From the NCBI GenBank assembly GCA_021770825.1, contig JAETQD010000007.1:62001-126000 (forward strand): a stretch of 64,000 nucleotides of DNA, in the 5' to 3' direction. The position numbers and the translations under genes are program-made. Positions 18,224-26,859 of the stretch are shown piece after piece. The notes under the pieces are model-generated. The model was not told where the DNA came from. It was given only the letters and a program-made list of their open reading frames with translations, and searched no databases. The number at the start of each line of letters is the position of its first letter. Positions within the stretch are counted from its first letter, which is position 1. The stretch is from Clostridium sp. Lineage in GTDB: Bacteria; Bacillota; Clostridia; Lachnospirales; Lachnospiraceae.

Positions 18224-19075
18224 TTATGGATGAACGCTCTCAATGTAGTCGAGAAGCGCAAAGTCTGTACTCTTATGAGCCGTAAACAGGGTTCCTTTTA
18301 TCTCTCCGTTTAAAATGTCCCAGATCACTTCCACATGGTCTCCGTTGGCAATGACCATATCGGAGCCGCTGTCTGTGGCAATCCGCGCAGCATAAAGCTT
18401 TGCAGCCATTCCTCCGGTTCCCACATCGCTTCCTGTGGTGGATTTTCCCATGGACATGAGCTCTTCTGAGAGCTCATCCACCTGCTCGATGAATACGGCA
18501 TCGGGATTTTTCTTGGGGTCGTCCGAATACAGGCCGTCAATGTCGGAAAGCAGGATTAAAAGATCTGCACCGATGAGAGCGGAAACGATGGCAGAAAGTC
18601 TGTCATTATCACCGAATTTCAGCTCGTAGGTGGAAACCGTGTCGTTTTCATTTACAATGGGTACGGCTCCCAGCTTTAAAAGCTCGTCAAAGGTATTTCT
18701 GGCATTGCCTCTGGACACATTGTCCACAATGGTGTTCTTGGTCATGAGAACCTGGGCGGCTGTCTGGTTGTACTCGGAAAATACCTTCTGGTACACCATC
18801 ATGAGTCTTGCCTGTCCCACGGCCGCATAGGCCTGCTTTTCAGCCAAGGTCTCCGGCTTCTGGCATCCAAGAGCCTGACGGCCTGCTGCCACGGCACCGG
18901 AGGAAACCAAAACCACTTCCTTCCCCATCCCCCTCAAGTCGCTGATGACCCGGATCAGCTTTTCAATTTTTGCCAGATTCAAGTCCCCCGTTTCGCTGTG
19001 GGTCAGGGAAGAGGAACCGATCTTGATTACGATTCTCTGTTTATCCTTAAGAATTTCTCTTGCTGTTTTCTCCAT
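18224..19075 (-). CDS. proB: Glutamate 5-kinase ProB (short form without PUA domain)
   Basis: A 283-residue amino-acid kinase that phosphorylates glutamate to gamma-glutamyl phosphate, the first step of proline synthesis. It shows VIKIGSSSLTHSETGDLN, VSSGAVAAGRQAL, NENDTVS and GTGGMAAKLYAARIA motifs. Many ProB proteins have a C-terminal PUA domain (about 370 residues in total); this one stops after the kinase domain, a form seen in many Firmicutes. GGGAGAG precedes the ATG. The partner ProA is encoded by the last gene of the same unit. Confidence 0.95.
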   Translation of the reverse strand: MEKTAREILKDKQRIVIKIGSSSLTHSETGDLNLAKIEKLIRVISDLRGMGKEVVLVSSGAVAAGRQALGCQKPETLAEKQAYAAVGQARLMMVYQKVFSEYNQTAAQVLMTKNTIVDNVSRGNARNTFDELLKLGAVPIVNENDTVSTYELKFGDNDRLSAIVSALIGADLLILLSDIDGLYSDDPKKNPDAVFIEQVDELSEELMSMGKSTTGSDVGTGGMAAKLYAARIATDSGSDMVIANGDHVEVIWDILNGEIKGTLFTAHKSTDFALLDYIESVHP

Positions 19076-19106
19076 ATTTCATCTCTCCCATTTTCAAATA
19101 TATCGT

Positions 19107-20711
19107 TTATAAGGGCCTGTAACGCCCGATGATCTCTTCTGCCACCTTTAAGCCGTCCATGGCAGCGGAGGTAATGCCCCCGGCATATCCGGCTCCTTCC
19201 CCGCATGGGTAAAGTCCCTTCATGGTGCTTTCCAGCCGCTCATCCCTCCATATCTTTAAGGGGGAGGAGGTACGGCTCTCCACACCTGCCAGGATTGCAT
19301 CCGGCCTGTCAAAGCCGTGGATTTTTCTTCCGAACTGCTCCATACCTTCCATAAACGCCTGGTTTAATGCCTCCGGCATCAGCTCCCTCAAGTCAGAAAG
19401 CTCATATCCGCCGCAAACCTGGGGTCTGACTTCCCCAAACTCTCTGGAGGGCTCATGGCGCAGGAAGTCTCCGTAAAGCTGAAGGGGAATCGTTCCATTT
19501 CCCAGAAGAAAGGCCTTTTCCTCCAGTCTCCTCTGGAATTCAACGCCGCCCAAAACACCGGGACAAGGAAAATCCTCCGGGGTCACGGAGACAATGATGG
19601 CGCTGTTGGCGTTTTCGCTGTCGCGCTTAAAATAACTCATGCCATTGACAGCCAGACGGCCCCTTTCCGAGGAAGCGTTGACCACAAAGCCGCCGGGACA
19701 CATACAAAAGGAGTAAACTCCACGTCCCGCCCGGGTCTTGGCAGTCACCTTATAGGGCGCTGCTCCCAGCCCGCCCGCATCCTCTCTTTTATACTGGGAA
19801 AGGTTAATCATTTTCTGGGGGTGCTGGACTCTGAAGCCCACCGCAAAGGCCTTGGGCTCCATGAGAATTTTCTTTTTGGAAAGCGTCTCAAAAAGCTCTC
19901 GGGCGCTGTGTCCCACAGAAAGAATCACAGTCCCGGATGCAAGAAAACTTCCATCAGAAAGCGTAACGCCCAGGACTTTTCCGTCTTCCTCCAAAATATC
20001 CGTAACTCTCGAAGAAAATCTCACCTGTCCGCCTTTTTCTTCGATGCGCTTTCGTATGGTTCTTACCACATTCACTAAGACATCCGTACCGATATGGGGC
20101 TTGCTGTCATATAAAATCGAGGCGTCGGCTCCTGCCTCCACAAAGGTTTCCAGCACCTTTTTGTTCCGCCCTGACACATCCTTTACCAGGGTATTGAGCT
20201 TTCCGTCCGAAAAGGTTCCTGCGCCGCCTTCTCCGAACTGGACGTTGGAATGGAGGTCCAGATGGGAATCTCCGTGCTTCCAGAAGTCCTCCACCTTTTT
20301 GGTCCGTATGTCCACCGGATCCCCCTGTTCCAAAAGAATGGGAGAATATCCGTTTTCTGAGAGGGCAAGAGCTGCAAACAGGCCTGCCGGCCCTGCGCCG
20401 ATGATAATGGGACGCTCCTTTAGGGGTTCCGTTCCCGGTTTGGGATAGCAGTAGGTTTCTTCGTTTTCTATTTTTATATTGGGACTCGCGGCCTTTTTGA
20501 CCACAGGCCCCTCCTTTTTCCTGTCCGTTAAGGTCACATCCACGATGTAGCTGAAAAGAAGCAGGTCCTTTTTCCTTGCATCAATGGAACGCCTTACGAT
20601 TTTTATGTCCCGGATGGCGGCTTCCGGCACCCGTAAAAGCTTTGCGGCCTTTTTCTTCATGGCCCCGGGTCCGTGTCCCACCTCCAGGGTGAGCTGATTG
20701 ATACGAATCAT
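19107..20711 (-). CDS. FAD-dependent dehydrogenase (COG2509 type)
   Basis: A 534-residue flavoprotein of the COG2509 family of uncharacterised FAD-dependent dehydrogenases. An N-terminal alpha/beta domain (about 1-75) is followed by the dinucleotide-binding motif PIIIGAGPAGLFAALAL (about 103-120), NVQFGEGGAGTFSDGKLNT and the C-terminal YPCGEGAGYAGGITSAAMDGL, which contacts FAD. Substrate unknown. The start is the ATG at 20711, preceded by AAAGGAG and overlapping the upstream flavoprotein stop as ATGA; the ORF can be read to 20795 but that part lies inside the neighbour. The pair is probably translationally coupled. Confidence 0.85.
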   Translation of the reverse strand: MIRINQLTLEVGHGPGAMKKKAAKLLRVPEAAIRDIKIVRRSIDARKKDLLLFSYIVDVTLTDRKKEGPVVKKAASPNIKIENEETYCYPKPGTEPLKERPIIIGAGPAGLFAALALSENGYSPILLEQGDPVDIRTKKVEDFWKHGDSHLDLHSNVQFGEGGAGTFSDGKLNTLVKDVSGRNKKVLETFVEAGADASILYDSKPHIGTDVLVNVVRTIRKRIEEKGGQVRFSSRVTDILEEDGKVLGVTLSDGSFLASGTVILSVGHSARELFETLSKKKILMEPKAFAVGFRVQHPQKMINLSQYKREDAGGLGAAPYKVTAKTRAGRGVYSFCMCPGGFVVNASSERGRLAVNGMSYFKRDSENANSAIIVSVTPEDFPCPGVLGGVEFQRRLEEKAFLLGNGTIPLQLYGDFLRHEPSREFGEVRPQVCGGYELSDLRELMPEALNQAFMEGMEQFGRKIHGFDRPDAILAGVESRTSSPLKIWRDERLESTMKGLYPCGEGAGYAGGITSAAMDGLKVAEEIIGRYRPL

Positions 20712-21985
20712 ATGTATCCGTTCTCCTTTCCGGCCGCGGCCGGATTTCCCTTTGCGGCGCTCATTCCGGCCAGATGGCCGCTGGACCAGGCCCACTGTAA
20801 GTTGTAGCCGCCGCAGATGCCGTCCACATCCAGAATTTCCCCGGCAAAGTAAAGGCCGGGCACCAGCCTGGATTCCATGGTGCGGCTGTCAATCTCTCTT
20901 GTGCTTACACCGCCCATACATACCTGGGCTTTGTCAAAGGAATTGGTCTCCGTCACCTTCACAAGGGCTTCCTTAATCACTTCCGTAAGCTCATGGAGCT
21001 TTTTGTCTGTTAAAGACGCCACAGGACTGTCCGCCTTGATTCCGGCAGCCTTTAAAAACAAAGCTGCCAGCTTTTTATGGAAAATTCCGTTTAAGAAAAC
21101 GGAACAGGTTCTGTCATTCAGATACGTTCTCTGTTCCTTTAAAAGAGCGAAAAACTCTTCACCGGTACCGTCCGGGTAAAAATCAATGGCCGCAAGGACC
21201 CGTTTCTTCTGGTCCAGGGCTTCGGCTGCATAACGGCTCACCTGAAACACCGGAATCCCGGAAATTCCATAATCTGTAAGCTGTAACTCCCCCCGGTCAG
21301 AGGCCAGGAATTCTCCCCTCTCCCCGTGCTTTCCGACGGTATATAAATTGACAGCCGCTTCGGTGCGGACGCCTGCGATGGATTTAAAAAAATCTCCCTC
21401 GCACTTAAGCTGCACCAGGGCAGGCAGAGGCTTTATGATCTTATGTCCCAGGCTCTTTGCAAGGGCATATCCGCTGCCGTCAGAGCCTGTGGATTTTGCT
21501 GCCATGGACCCGGCTGCCAAAATCAAAAACTGACCGGAAAAGGTTCCCTGGCTGGATTTCACAAGGAAGCCGCTTTTTGTTCTTTCAATGGAAGAAATCT
21601 CACACTCTGTCACGGTCTTAATTCCGAGGCTTTCCGTTTTTTCCCGCAGCGCGTCCAGAACTGTCTGCGCCTGGCCGGATGCAGGATAGACATATCCGTT
21701 CCGTTCCGTGGTCACAACGCCCAGACGCCGGAAAAAAGCGAGGGTTTCCGGGACCGGAAATTTCTCAATCACCGCCATGGGAAAATTCTTTTCCCGGCTC
21801 CGGTAGCAGTCTTTCGTAAGCTTCCGGTTTGTGAGATTGCACTTTCCGTTTCCCGTGGATAAAATTTTCTTTCCCACCCGCGGCATGTGCTCCAGTATGG
21901 CCACATCCGCTCCGTTTTCTTTCGCCGTAATGGCGGCCATCAGTCCGGCTGCACCGCCGCCGATGACAAGTCCCCTATTGCCCAT
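20708..21985 (-). CDS. Flavoprotein of the HI0933/YhiN (BaiN-like) family
   Basis: A 425-residue NAD(P)/FAD-dependent oxidoreductase. It has the N-terminal GXGXXG-type motif VIGGGAAGLMAAI, the PRVGKKILSTGNGKCNLTN signature and the C-terminal PGLYFAGEILDVDGICGGYNLQWAWSSG typical of HI0933/YhiN proteins. A member of this family in Clostridium scindens has been named BaiN for a proposed role in bile-acid 7-dehydroxylation. No other bai gene is present here, so that role cannot be assigned. The ATG at 21985 follows GGGAGG. A promoter and a strong leader hairpin lie just upstream. Confidence 0.85.
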   Translation of the reverse strand: MGNRGLVIGGGAAGLMAAITAKENGADVAILEHMPRVGKKILSTGNGKCNLTNRKLTKDCYRSREKNFPMAVIEKFPVPETLAFFRRLGVVTTERNGYVYPASGQAQTVLDALREKTESLGIKTVTECEISSIERTKSGFLVKSSQGTFSGQFLILAAGSMAAKSTGSDGSGYALAKSLGHKIIKPLPALVQLKCEGDFFKSIAGVRTEAAVNLYTVGKHGERGEFLASDRGELQLTDYGISGIPVFQVSRYAAEALDQKKRVLAAIDFYPDGTGEEFFALLKEQRTYLNDRTCSVFLNGIFHKKLAALFLKAAGIKADSPVASLTDKKLHELTEVIKEALVKVTETNSFDKAQVCMGGVSTREIDSRTMESRLVPGLYFAGEILDVDGICGGYNLQWAWSSGHLAGMSAAKGNPAAAGKENGYI

Positions 21986-22000
21986 GGATTTCCTCCCGGT

Positions 22001-22029
22001 CCGGCGGACAGGAAATTTTTGTCCGCCGG
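22001..22029 (-). promoter_or_regulatory. Perfect 10-bp leader hairpin ahead of the flavoprotein pair
   Basis: CCGGCGGACA and TGTCCGCCGG are exact complements separated by nine bases. They sit in the predicted short leader between the promoter at 22043-22071 and the GGGAGG ribosome-binding site. There is no T-run, so it is more likely an mRNA-stability or translation element than a terminator. Confidence 0.55.
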
Positions 22030-22042
22030 CAATATATTTAGT

Positions 22043-22071
22043 AGTATATCGGGAAGCCATTTAAATTTCAA
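22043..22071 (-). promoter_or_regulatory. Sigma-A promoter of the two flavoprotein genes
   Basis: Minus strand: TTGAAA, 17-base spacer, TATACT. It predicts a leader of about 50 bases for the BaiN-like gene. Confidence 0.7.
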
Positions 22072-22074
22072 GTG

Positions 22075-22479
22075 CTAACTGGTATAAGATTCCAGATAGC
22101 TGAAAATTTCCGCCATGGTGGCAAACCAGATTCCTTCCATGAGCCGTTCCTGCTCCGACACGGGGAAATCCGCCAGGGGCATATGGGTAAACATGTTTAC
22201 AGTTTCCTTATCGCTGTCATATACAATCAAATACCCTTCTTCCGCCACAAGGCAGTAGTTGTCCTCTTCCACCTTCGGTACCACTTCCTCCTGGTTCAGC
22301 ACCACATGAACCGGGGCTTCGGTCTCGCTTTCTGCAAACGCAGGCTGCTCCACAGACTCCGTCATCTGTACCTCCGTGGCCTCCTCGGTTTCCACCGTGT
22401 TGGTGAGGAAAAAAAGCGTCACCAGACATCCTGTGGTAAGGCATAAAAAGAAAAGAAAGCAGGATACATACTTTTTCAT
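22075..22479 (-). CDS. Membrane-anchored protein with a BofC-like C-terminal domain
   Basis: A 134-residue protein. An N-terminal membrane anchor (about 5-25) precedes a threonine/glutamate-rich linker (about 26-65) and a C-terminal domain reading YCLVAEEGYLIVYDSDKETV then LMEGIWFATMAEIFSYLESY. That domain resembles the BofC C-terminal domain (bypass of forespore C), which small proteins of Lachnospiraceae often carry. The role here is unknown; an extracytoplasmic protein is inferred from the anchor. The ATG at 22479 is preceded by AAAGGAGGG. It follows the SpoVB-like gene. Confidence 0.65.
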   Translation of the reverse strand: MKKYVSCFLFFLCLTTGCLVTLFFLTNTVETEEATEVQMTESVEQPAFAESETEAPVHVVLNQEEVVPKVEEDNYCLVAEEGYLIVYDSDKETVNMFTHMPLADFPVSEQERLMEGIWFATMAEIFSYLESYTS

Positions 22480-22538
22480 AGGAAAATCCCTCCTTTGGAA
22501 ACAGTATCTGCTTTCTTTTTCGATTTTAAACATTTTTC

Positions 22539-24236
22539 TTACATCAGCCGCATTTTCCTGAGTAATGACAGCAGTCTTGTGCCTCCCGGCATCTCATAAA
22601 GCTCCTTTTCACCCAGGCAGCCAAATTTTATCAGCAGCACGCCGTACACCACAACGGCCGCAAAAATGGCTCCCATGGTACAGACGGCATTGCTCCTTAC
22701 ACCCAGATGAATCAGGTTGTATACGCCGAAGGCACAGGCGCCCATGACCGCGGAGGCCAAAAGGGGCAGAACGATGGTCTTTTTGATCTCCTGACGGTAG
22801 CCCAAGAGCTTACGGATGGAACGGTGGTTTAAAAAGCACATGAACAGGGCAAACAGAATATTGGCATACACCATACTGAAAATTCCCAGATTAAATACCA
22901 GCGCCATCACCTCCAGGGCCCCAAGATGAAGGACCAGGGAAATTACGGCATGGATGATGGGAAGATGCATCTTGTCCACTCCCTGCAAAATTGCATTGGT
23001 CACCGTGGATACGGAATAAAATACCACGGCAATGGATCCGTAAAGGGTCATCCGGATGGCCAGGGAATTGTCGCCGGAAAACAAAAGATTGTTGACCGGA
23101 CCAGCCAGAACCGTAAGTCCCACCGCCGAAGGAATGGCGATCAGAAGGGAGAAGCGGATGGCAGCAGCCACCTTGGCCCGCACCATCTTTTTATCCCCCA
23201 TGGCAACCGCCCTGGAAACCGAAGGAATCAGGGAGGAGGAAAGGGCATTGGAGACAGCCATGGGAACGTTGATTAACAGGTGGTATTTTCCTGTATACAC
23301 GCCCCACTGGGAGACAAACTCTGCATCCAGTCCCTTGGAAGCAAAATTATATGCCAGAATTCCGTTATCCAGCACGCTGTTCACATTGTAAATGGCAGAG
23401 CTCACCACCACGGGAATCACCGTGAAAAACAGCACTCTCGTGATCTCCCCGTAGCTTTCCAAAGAACCGGACCGGTCTCTCTTCACCTGCCGTTTGATAT
23501 TCTTTTTATAAAGGACAAACAAAAACAGCAAAAATACAAGGGCCGTAAACGCACCTGCCCCTGTTCCGATGGTTCCTCCTGCTGCCCCCCAGGCATTGGA
23601 GTAGCCCGAGCCGCTCTCGCCCTTTAAGACCTCCACCTTAAGAGCTTCGTTAAACAGGATACTTCCTGCCGCCACGCTGACAACGGCATTGACAATCTGT
23701 TCAAATACCTGCGAAAAGGCCGTTGGCACCATGGTTCCCTGGCCCTGGTAATAGCCGCGGAACACGCCCAGATAAGCCATAATCCACACCGTGGGAGCCA
23801 GTGTCTTTAAGGCAAAGGCTGCGTAAGGCATAAAAAAGACCTCCGCAGCAAAAAAGTCAGCCCCAAACCAGATCACTGCGGCGGTGATTCCTCCCACCAC
23901 CGTGGCATAGGCAAGGGCCGCCCTTAAAATCCGGACGGAATTCCGGTACTGCTTATTGGCAAGCCTGGTGGAAATCATCTTGGAAACCGCCAGGGGCAGG
24001 CTGTACGAGGACAGCAAAAGGGCAATGTTATAGACATTGAACGCCGTTCCGTAATATCCCATTCCCTCGTCGCCGATAATGTTAATCATCGGGATCCGAT
24101 ATGCGATCCCGATGATTCTTACCACAATGGATGCAATGGCTAAAATACTGCCCTGCACCACAAAATTCGATTCTCTTTTCGGCTGTCTCTTTGCTGCGGC
24201 AGCGTGTTTTCCTCTGCTTCTTCCCTTACTTTCCAT
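22539..24236 (-). CDS. SpoVB-like polysaccharide/lipid flippase (MVF/MATE fold)
   Basis: A 565-residue polytopic protein with about 14 membrane segments and the polysaccharide-biosynthesis/MVF flippase features QGSILAIASIVVRIIGIAYRIP, GYYGTAFNVYNIALLLSSYSLPLAVSK and RGYYQGQGTMVPTAFSQVFEQ. SpoVB of Bacillus is needed for spore cortex synthesis and related proteins flip lipid-linked sugars. Whether this paralogue acts in cortex or in surface polysaccharide cannot be decided. A basic N-terminal tail (about 1-25) is cytoplasmic. It overlaps the DUF3048 gene by 11 bases. Confidence 0.82.
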   Translation of the reverse strand: MESKGRSRGKHAAAAKRQPKRESNFVVQGSILAIASIVVRIIGIAYRIPMINIIGDEGMGYYGTAFNVYNIALLLSSYSLPLAVSKMISTRLANKQYRNSVRILRAALAYATVVGGITAAVIWFGADFFAAEVFFMPYAAFALKTLAPTVWIMAYLGVFRGYYQGQGTMVPTAFSQVFEQIVNAVVSVAAGSILFNEALKVEVLKGESGSGYSNAWGAAGGTIGTGAGAFTALVFLLFLFVLYKKNIKRQVKRDRSGSLESYGEITRVLFFTVIPVVVSSAIYNVNSVLDNGILAYNFASKGLDAEFVSQWGVYTGKYHLLINVPMAVSNALSSSLIPSVSRAVAMGDKKMVRAKVAAAIRFSLLIAIPSAVGLTVLAGPVNNLLFSGDNSLAIRMTLYGSIAVVFYSVSTVTNAILQGVDKMHLPIIHAVISLVLHLGALEVMALVFNLGIFSMVYANILFALFMCFLNHRSIRKLLGYRQEIKKTIVLPLLASAVMGACAFGVYNLIHLGVRSNAVCTMGAIFAAVVVYGVLLIKFGCLGEKELYEMPGGTRLLSLLRKMRLM

Positions 24237-25362
24237 AAATTTCCGCCTTGTTGTACTTGTCTGCGCCGATGATGCAGATCCAAGTCTTTCCCTTATTCAG
24301 TGTAATTTCATTTCCGTCCATGTCGTAATAGTGGGTCACGCCGAATTCCCCGTCCTTATCCCAGGTGATCTTCTGGTATTTTCCGTTGGTAAAATACCGT
24401 CCCTCATGGCCGGTGTGAACATTGATGTTTAAATAGGGGGTGGTGGCATAATGGCCCCATTCCACATACTGGAAAATAATATTTTTCACAGCGATGGTTC
24501 CCTCATTTCCCTTGTGGACATCGCCGTACTGGAACCTGTGGTATAAGCCGTCGCTCTCCTGGTACTCAAACCAGGGCTTGTTGATGGCATAGGCGCCGGG
24601 AACTACCTTGTAAGCGTCCTCTCCGTCGGGAACGATCTGCTCATTGCCTCTGGCAAACTTAAAATGCCCCTCATAGGATTCATCGTAGTTCGTCCTGTAT
24701 TTTAAGGTCTCGATGGCCTTTGTAATACGGCTTCCGCTGGTATAGGCGTTATGGGGCGCCTTTTTATCGGAGGAGCGGTAAAAGGCCGTGGAGCCGATTC
24801 CTTCAATGCCGTTTATGTTGTCCACATTTTTTAAATAGGGCTCTGCAAAGTTGCTCTGGCCGAAATGGGCATAAATGGCGTCAAACTCCCTTGCAAAGTA
24901 TGTATAGTAAGTCCGGCAGCTTCTCACGGAGCCAATCCGCTCCAGGTCATCGTAATCCTCGAGGATGGCCATGTACCGGTTCATATCGCCCTCCACCGGG
25001 GCCTCATACACCACTGCAGCCCGGTTGATTCCATACTGGGGCAGGGCAGCCTTATCGTTGCTCATCATAACGGCCAGAGGTCTCCGGTTTCCCTGCTTCA
25101 CATCCACCATTTCCCCGGTTAAGTAGCTCTGGATTTTTCCGTCCACCTCCACCCGCTCTTCGGGTTCGGTCTCCGCCTCAGTTTCCTTTTTCGTTTCTGT
25201 CTCCAGCACCATCTCATGCTTTGTGGACTCTGCTTCTGTCTCATCGGAAACGGCTGCGGTGGTCACCGATGCCTCCTCATATTTCTTTCCGCACCCCGCA
25301 AGGGAAAGTCCCATCATAAGCACAGTCATGACGATACAAAACTTCCTGCCTCGTTTTTTCAT
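24226..25362 (-). CDS. DUF3048 (YerB-type) lipoprotein
   Basis: A 378-residue lipoprotein. The N-terminus has a hydrophobic h-region ending in a lipobox-like LSLAGC (Cys24), then an acidic/threonine linker (about 30-75). The rest is DUF3048, with RPLAVMMSND, AAVVYEAPVEGDMNRYMAI and IGSVRSCRTYYTYFAREFDAIYAHFGQS. Such proteins are held at the outer face of the membrane; the function is unknown. Its ATG overlaps the ybeY stop as ATGA, placing it in the yqfC-to-spoVB overlapping string. Confidence 0.85.
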   Translation of the reverse strand: MKKRGRKFCIVMTVLMMGLSLAGCGKKYEEASVTTAAVSDETEAESTKHEMVLETETKKETEAETEPEERVEVDGKIQSYLTGEMVDVKQGNRRPLAVMMSNDKAALPQYGINRAAVVYEAPVEGDMNRYMAILEDYDDLERIGSVRSCRTYYTYFAREFDAIYAHFGQSNFAEPYLKNVDNINGIEGIGSTAFYRSSDKKAPHNAYTSGSRITKAIETLKYRTNYDESYEGHFKFARGNEQIVPDGEDAYKVVPGAYAINKPWFEYQESDGLYHRFQYGDVHKGNEGTIAVKNIIFQYVEWGHYATTPYLNINVHTGHEGRYFTNGKYQKITWDKDGEFGVTHYYDMDGNEITLNKGKTWICIIGADKYNKAEIYGK

Positions 25363-25856
25363 CTCCTGTAACCCCTCCGTTCCAGTATTTCACGCTGCAT
25401 GTCTTCCATCTGCTGGCGTTCCTCTTCCTCCATATGGTCATAGCCGCTTAAATGAAGCATGCTGTGTGCCACCAGAAAGGCCAGCTCCCTGGTCTGTGAA
25501 TGGCCGTATTTTTCAGCCTGCTCCTTCACCTTTTCCACAGAGATCACAATATCCCCCAGCATCAGTTCTCCCGTGTCCGGATTGAAATACTCCTCCGGCG
25601 TGTCCTCCAGCCTTGAAAAATCTCCCGGAGTCTCAAAATCGCACATGGGGAATGAGAGCACGTCCGTGGGACTGTCGATCTGGCGCATGTCCAGATTGAT
25701 CTGGTGGATGCCCTGGTTATCGGTTAAAAGCACGTTGACCTCTGCATCATAAGGGCACTCCACATAATCCAGGGATTCCTCCACCACCTGGTCAATAATG
25801 TCCTCATATGGCAAATCAAGGGTTTCTTCTGTTTCGTATTCAATGGTTATTGTCAT
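25359..25856 (-). CDS. ybeY: Endoribonuclease YbeY (rRNA maturation)
   Basis: A 165-residue YbeY with the zinc-binding motif HSMLHLSGYDH (three histidines) near residue 130 and the SFPM segment typical of the family. YbeY acts in 16S rRNA 3'-end maturation and ribosome quality control. The phoH-ybeY order is conserved in many bacteria. The start overlaps phoH by 17 bases. Confidence 0.94.
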   Translation of the reverse strand: MTITIEYETEETLDLPYEDIIDQVVEESLDYVECPYDAEVNVLLTDNQGIHQINLDMRQIDSPTDVLSFPMCDFETPGDFSRLEDTPEEYFNPDTGELMLGDIVISVEKVKEQAEKYGHSQTRELAFLVAHSMLHLSGYDHMEEEERQQMEDMQREILERRGYRR

Positions 25857-26859
25857 GCTTTTTATCCTTCCCGGCCGGCCTGTCCGGTTTTTTTACCCCT
25901 TTGGCACGGGCCTCGTAATCGTCGTATGCCTTAACAATCTTCTGTACCAGCGGATGACGCACCACATCGTCACTGGAAAAATAGCAGATACCGATATCGT
26001 CAATTCCCTTTAAAATCTTAAGGGCCGTATCCAGACCGGACACCGTACCGTAAGGCAGGTCTTTCTGGGACTGGTCCCCGGTGATGATGACCTTGGAGCC
26101 AAAACCGATTCTTGTTAAAAACATCTTCATCTGGGCCTGGGTGGTATTCTGTGCCTCATCCAGGATAATGAAGGCATTGTCCAGGGTCCGTCCTCTCATG
26201 TAAGCCAGGGGGGCCACCTCGATCAGTCCCTTTTCGGAATTGTGGAGATAGCTTTCAGCCCCCATGATCTGATAGAGGGCATCGTAAAGGGGACGTAGAT
26301 AGGGATCGATTTTACTCTGAAGGTCTCCCGGAAGAAATCCCAGCTTTTCTCCGGCCTCAATGGCGGGTCTGGTGAGAATAATCCGGTTTACCTCCCCGTT
26401 TTTAAAGGCCTGGATTGCCATGGACATACCAAGATAGGTTTTTCCCGTTCCGGCAGGCCCCACACCGAATACAATCATTTTTTTCCGGATCAGGTCAATA
26501 TAGGTCTTCTGTCCCAGGGTTTTGGGCTTCACCGGCTTTCCGTTTATGGTGTGGCAGATGATGTCCTTATCGATCTCTAAAAGCTCTTCGTCTTTCCCGT
26601 CAAAGGAAAGGGCCAGGGCATAGTCCACATTCTGCTCCCCGATTTCCTCTCCCCGTCTGGAAAGCTCAATCAACGTAGAAAATACGCTTTTGGCTTTTTT
26701 CACGGCGTGGTCCGGGCCGATGATCTTGATTTCCCCGTCCCGTGCCACCATGGACACATGGAGCGTGCGCTCGATTTTCTTTAAATAGCTGTCAAACTGT
26801 CCGCAGACCTTTCTTTCATGTTCTGCGGGGATATCTACTATGGTCTCAATTATGCTCAT
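25840..26859 (-). CDS. phoH: PhoH-family ATPase
   Basis: A 339-residue PhoH-like protein. An N-terminal KH-like region (about 1-110) precedes an NTPase domain with Walker A GPAGTGKTYLGMSMA and Walker B AFIILDEAQN, then the T-G-D-Q segment VIITGDQSQ. PhoH proteins are predicted RNA helicase/ATPases linked to RNA metabolism, which fits the adjacent ybeY. It overlaps yqfD by 14 bases upstream and ybeY downstream. Confidence 0.93.
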   Translation of the reverse strand: MSIIETIVDIPAEHERKVCGQFDSYLKKIERTLHVSMVARDGEIKIIGPDHAVKKAKSVFSTLIELSRRGEEIGEQNVDYALALSFDGKDEELLEIDKDIICHTINGKPVKPKTLGQKTYIDLIRKKMIVFGVGPAGTGKTYLGMSMAIQAFKNGEVNRIILTRPAIEAGEKLGFLPGDLQSKIDPYLRPLYDALYQIMGAESYLHNSEKGLIEVAPLAYMRGRTLDNAFIILDEAQNTTQAQMKMFLTRIGFGSKVIITGDQSQKDLPYGTVSGLDTALKILKGIDDIGICYFSSDDVVRHPLVQKIVKAYDDYEARAKGVKKPDRPAGKDKKHDNNH

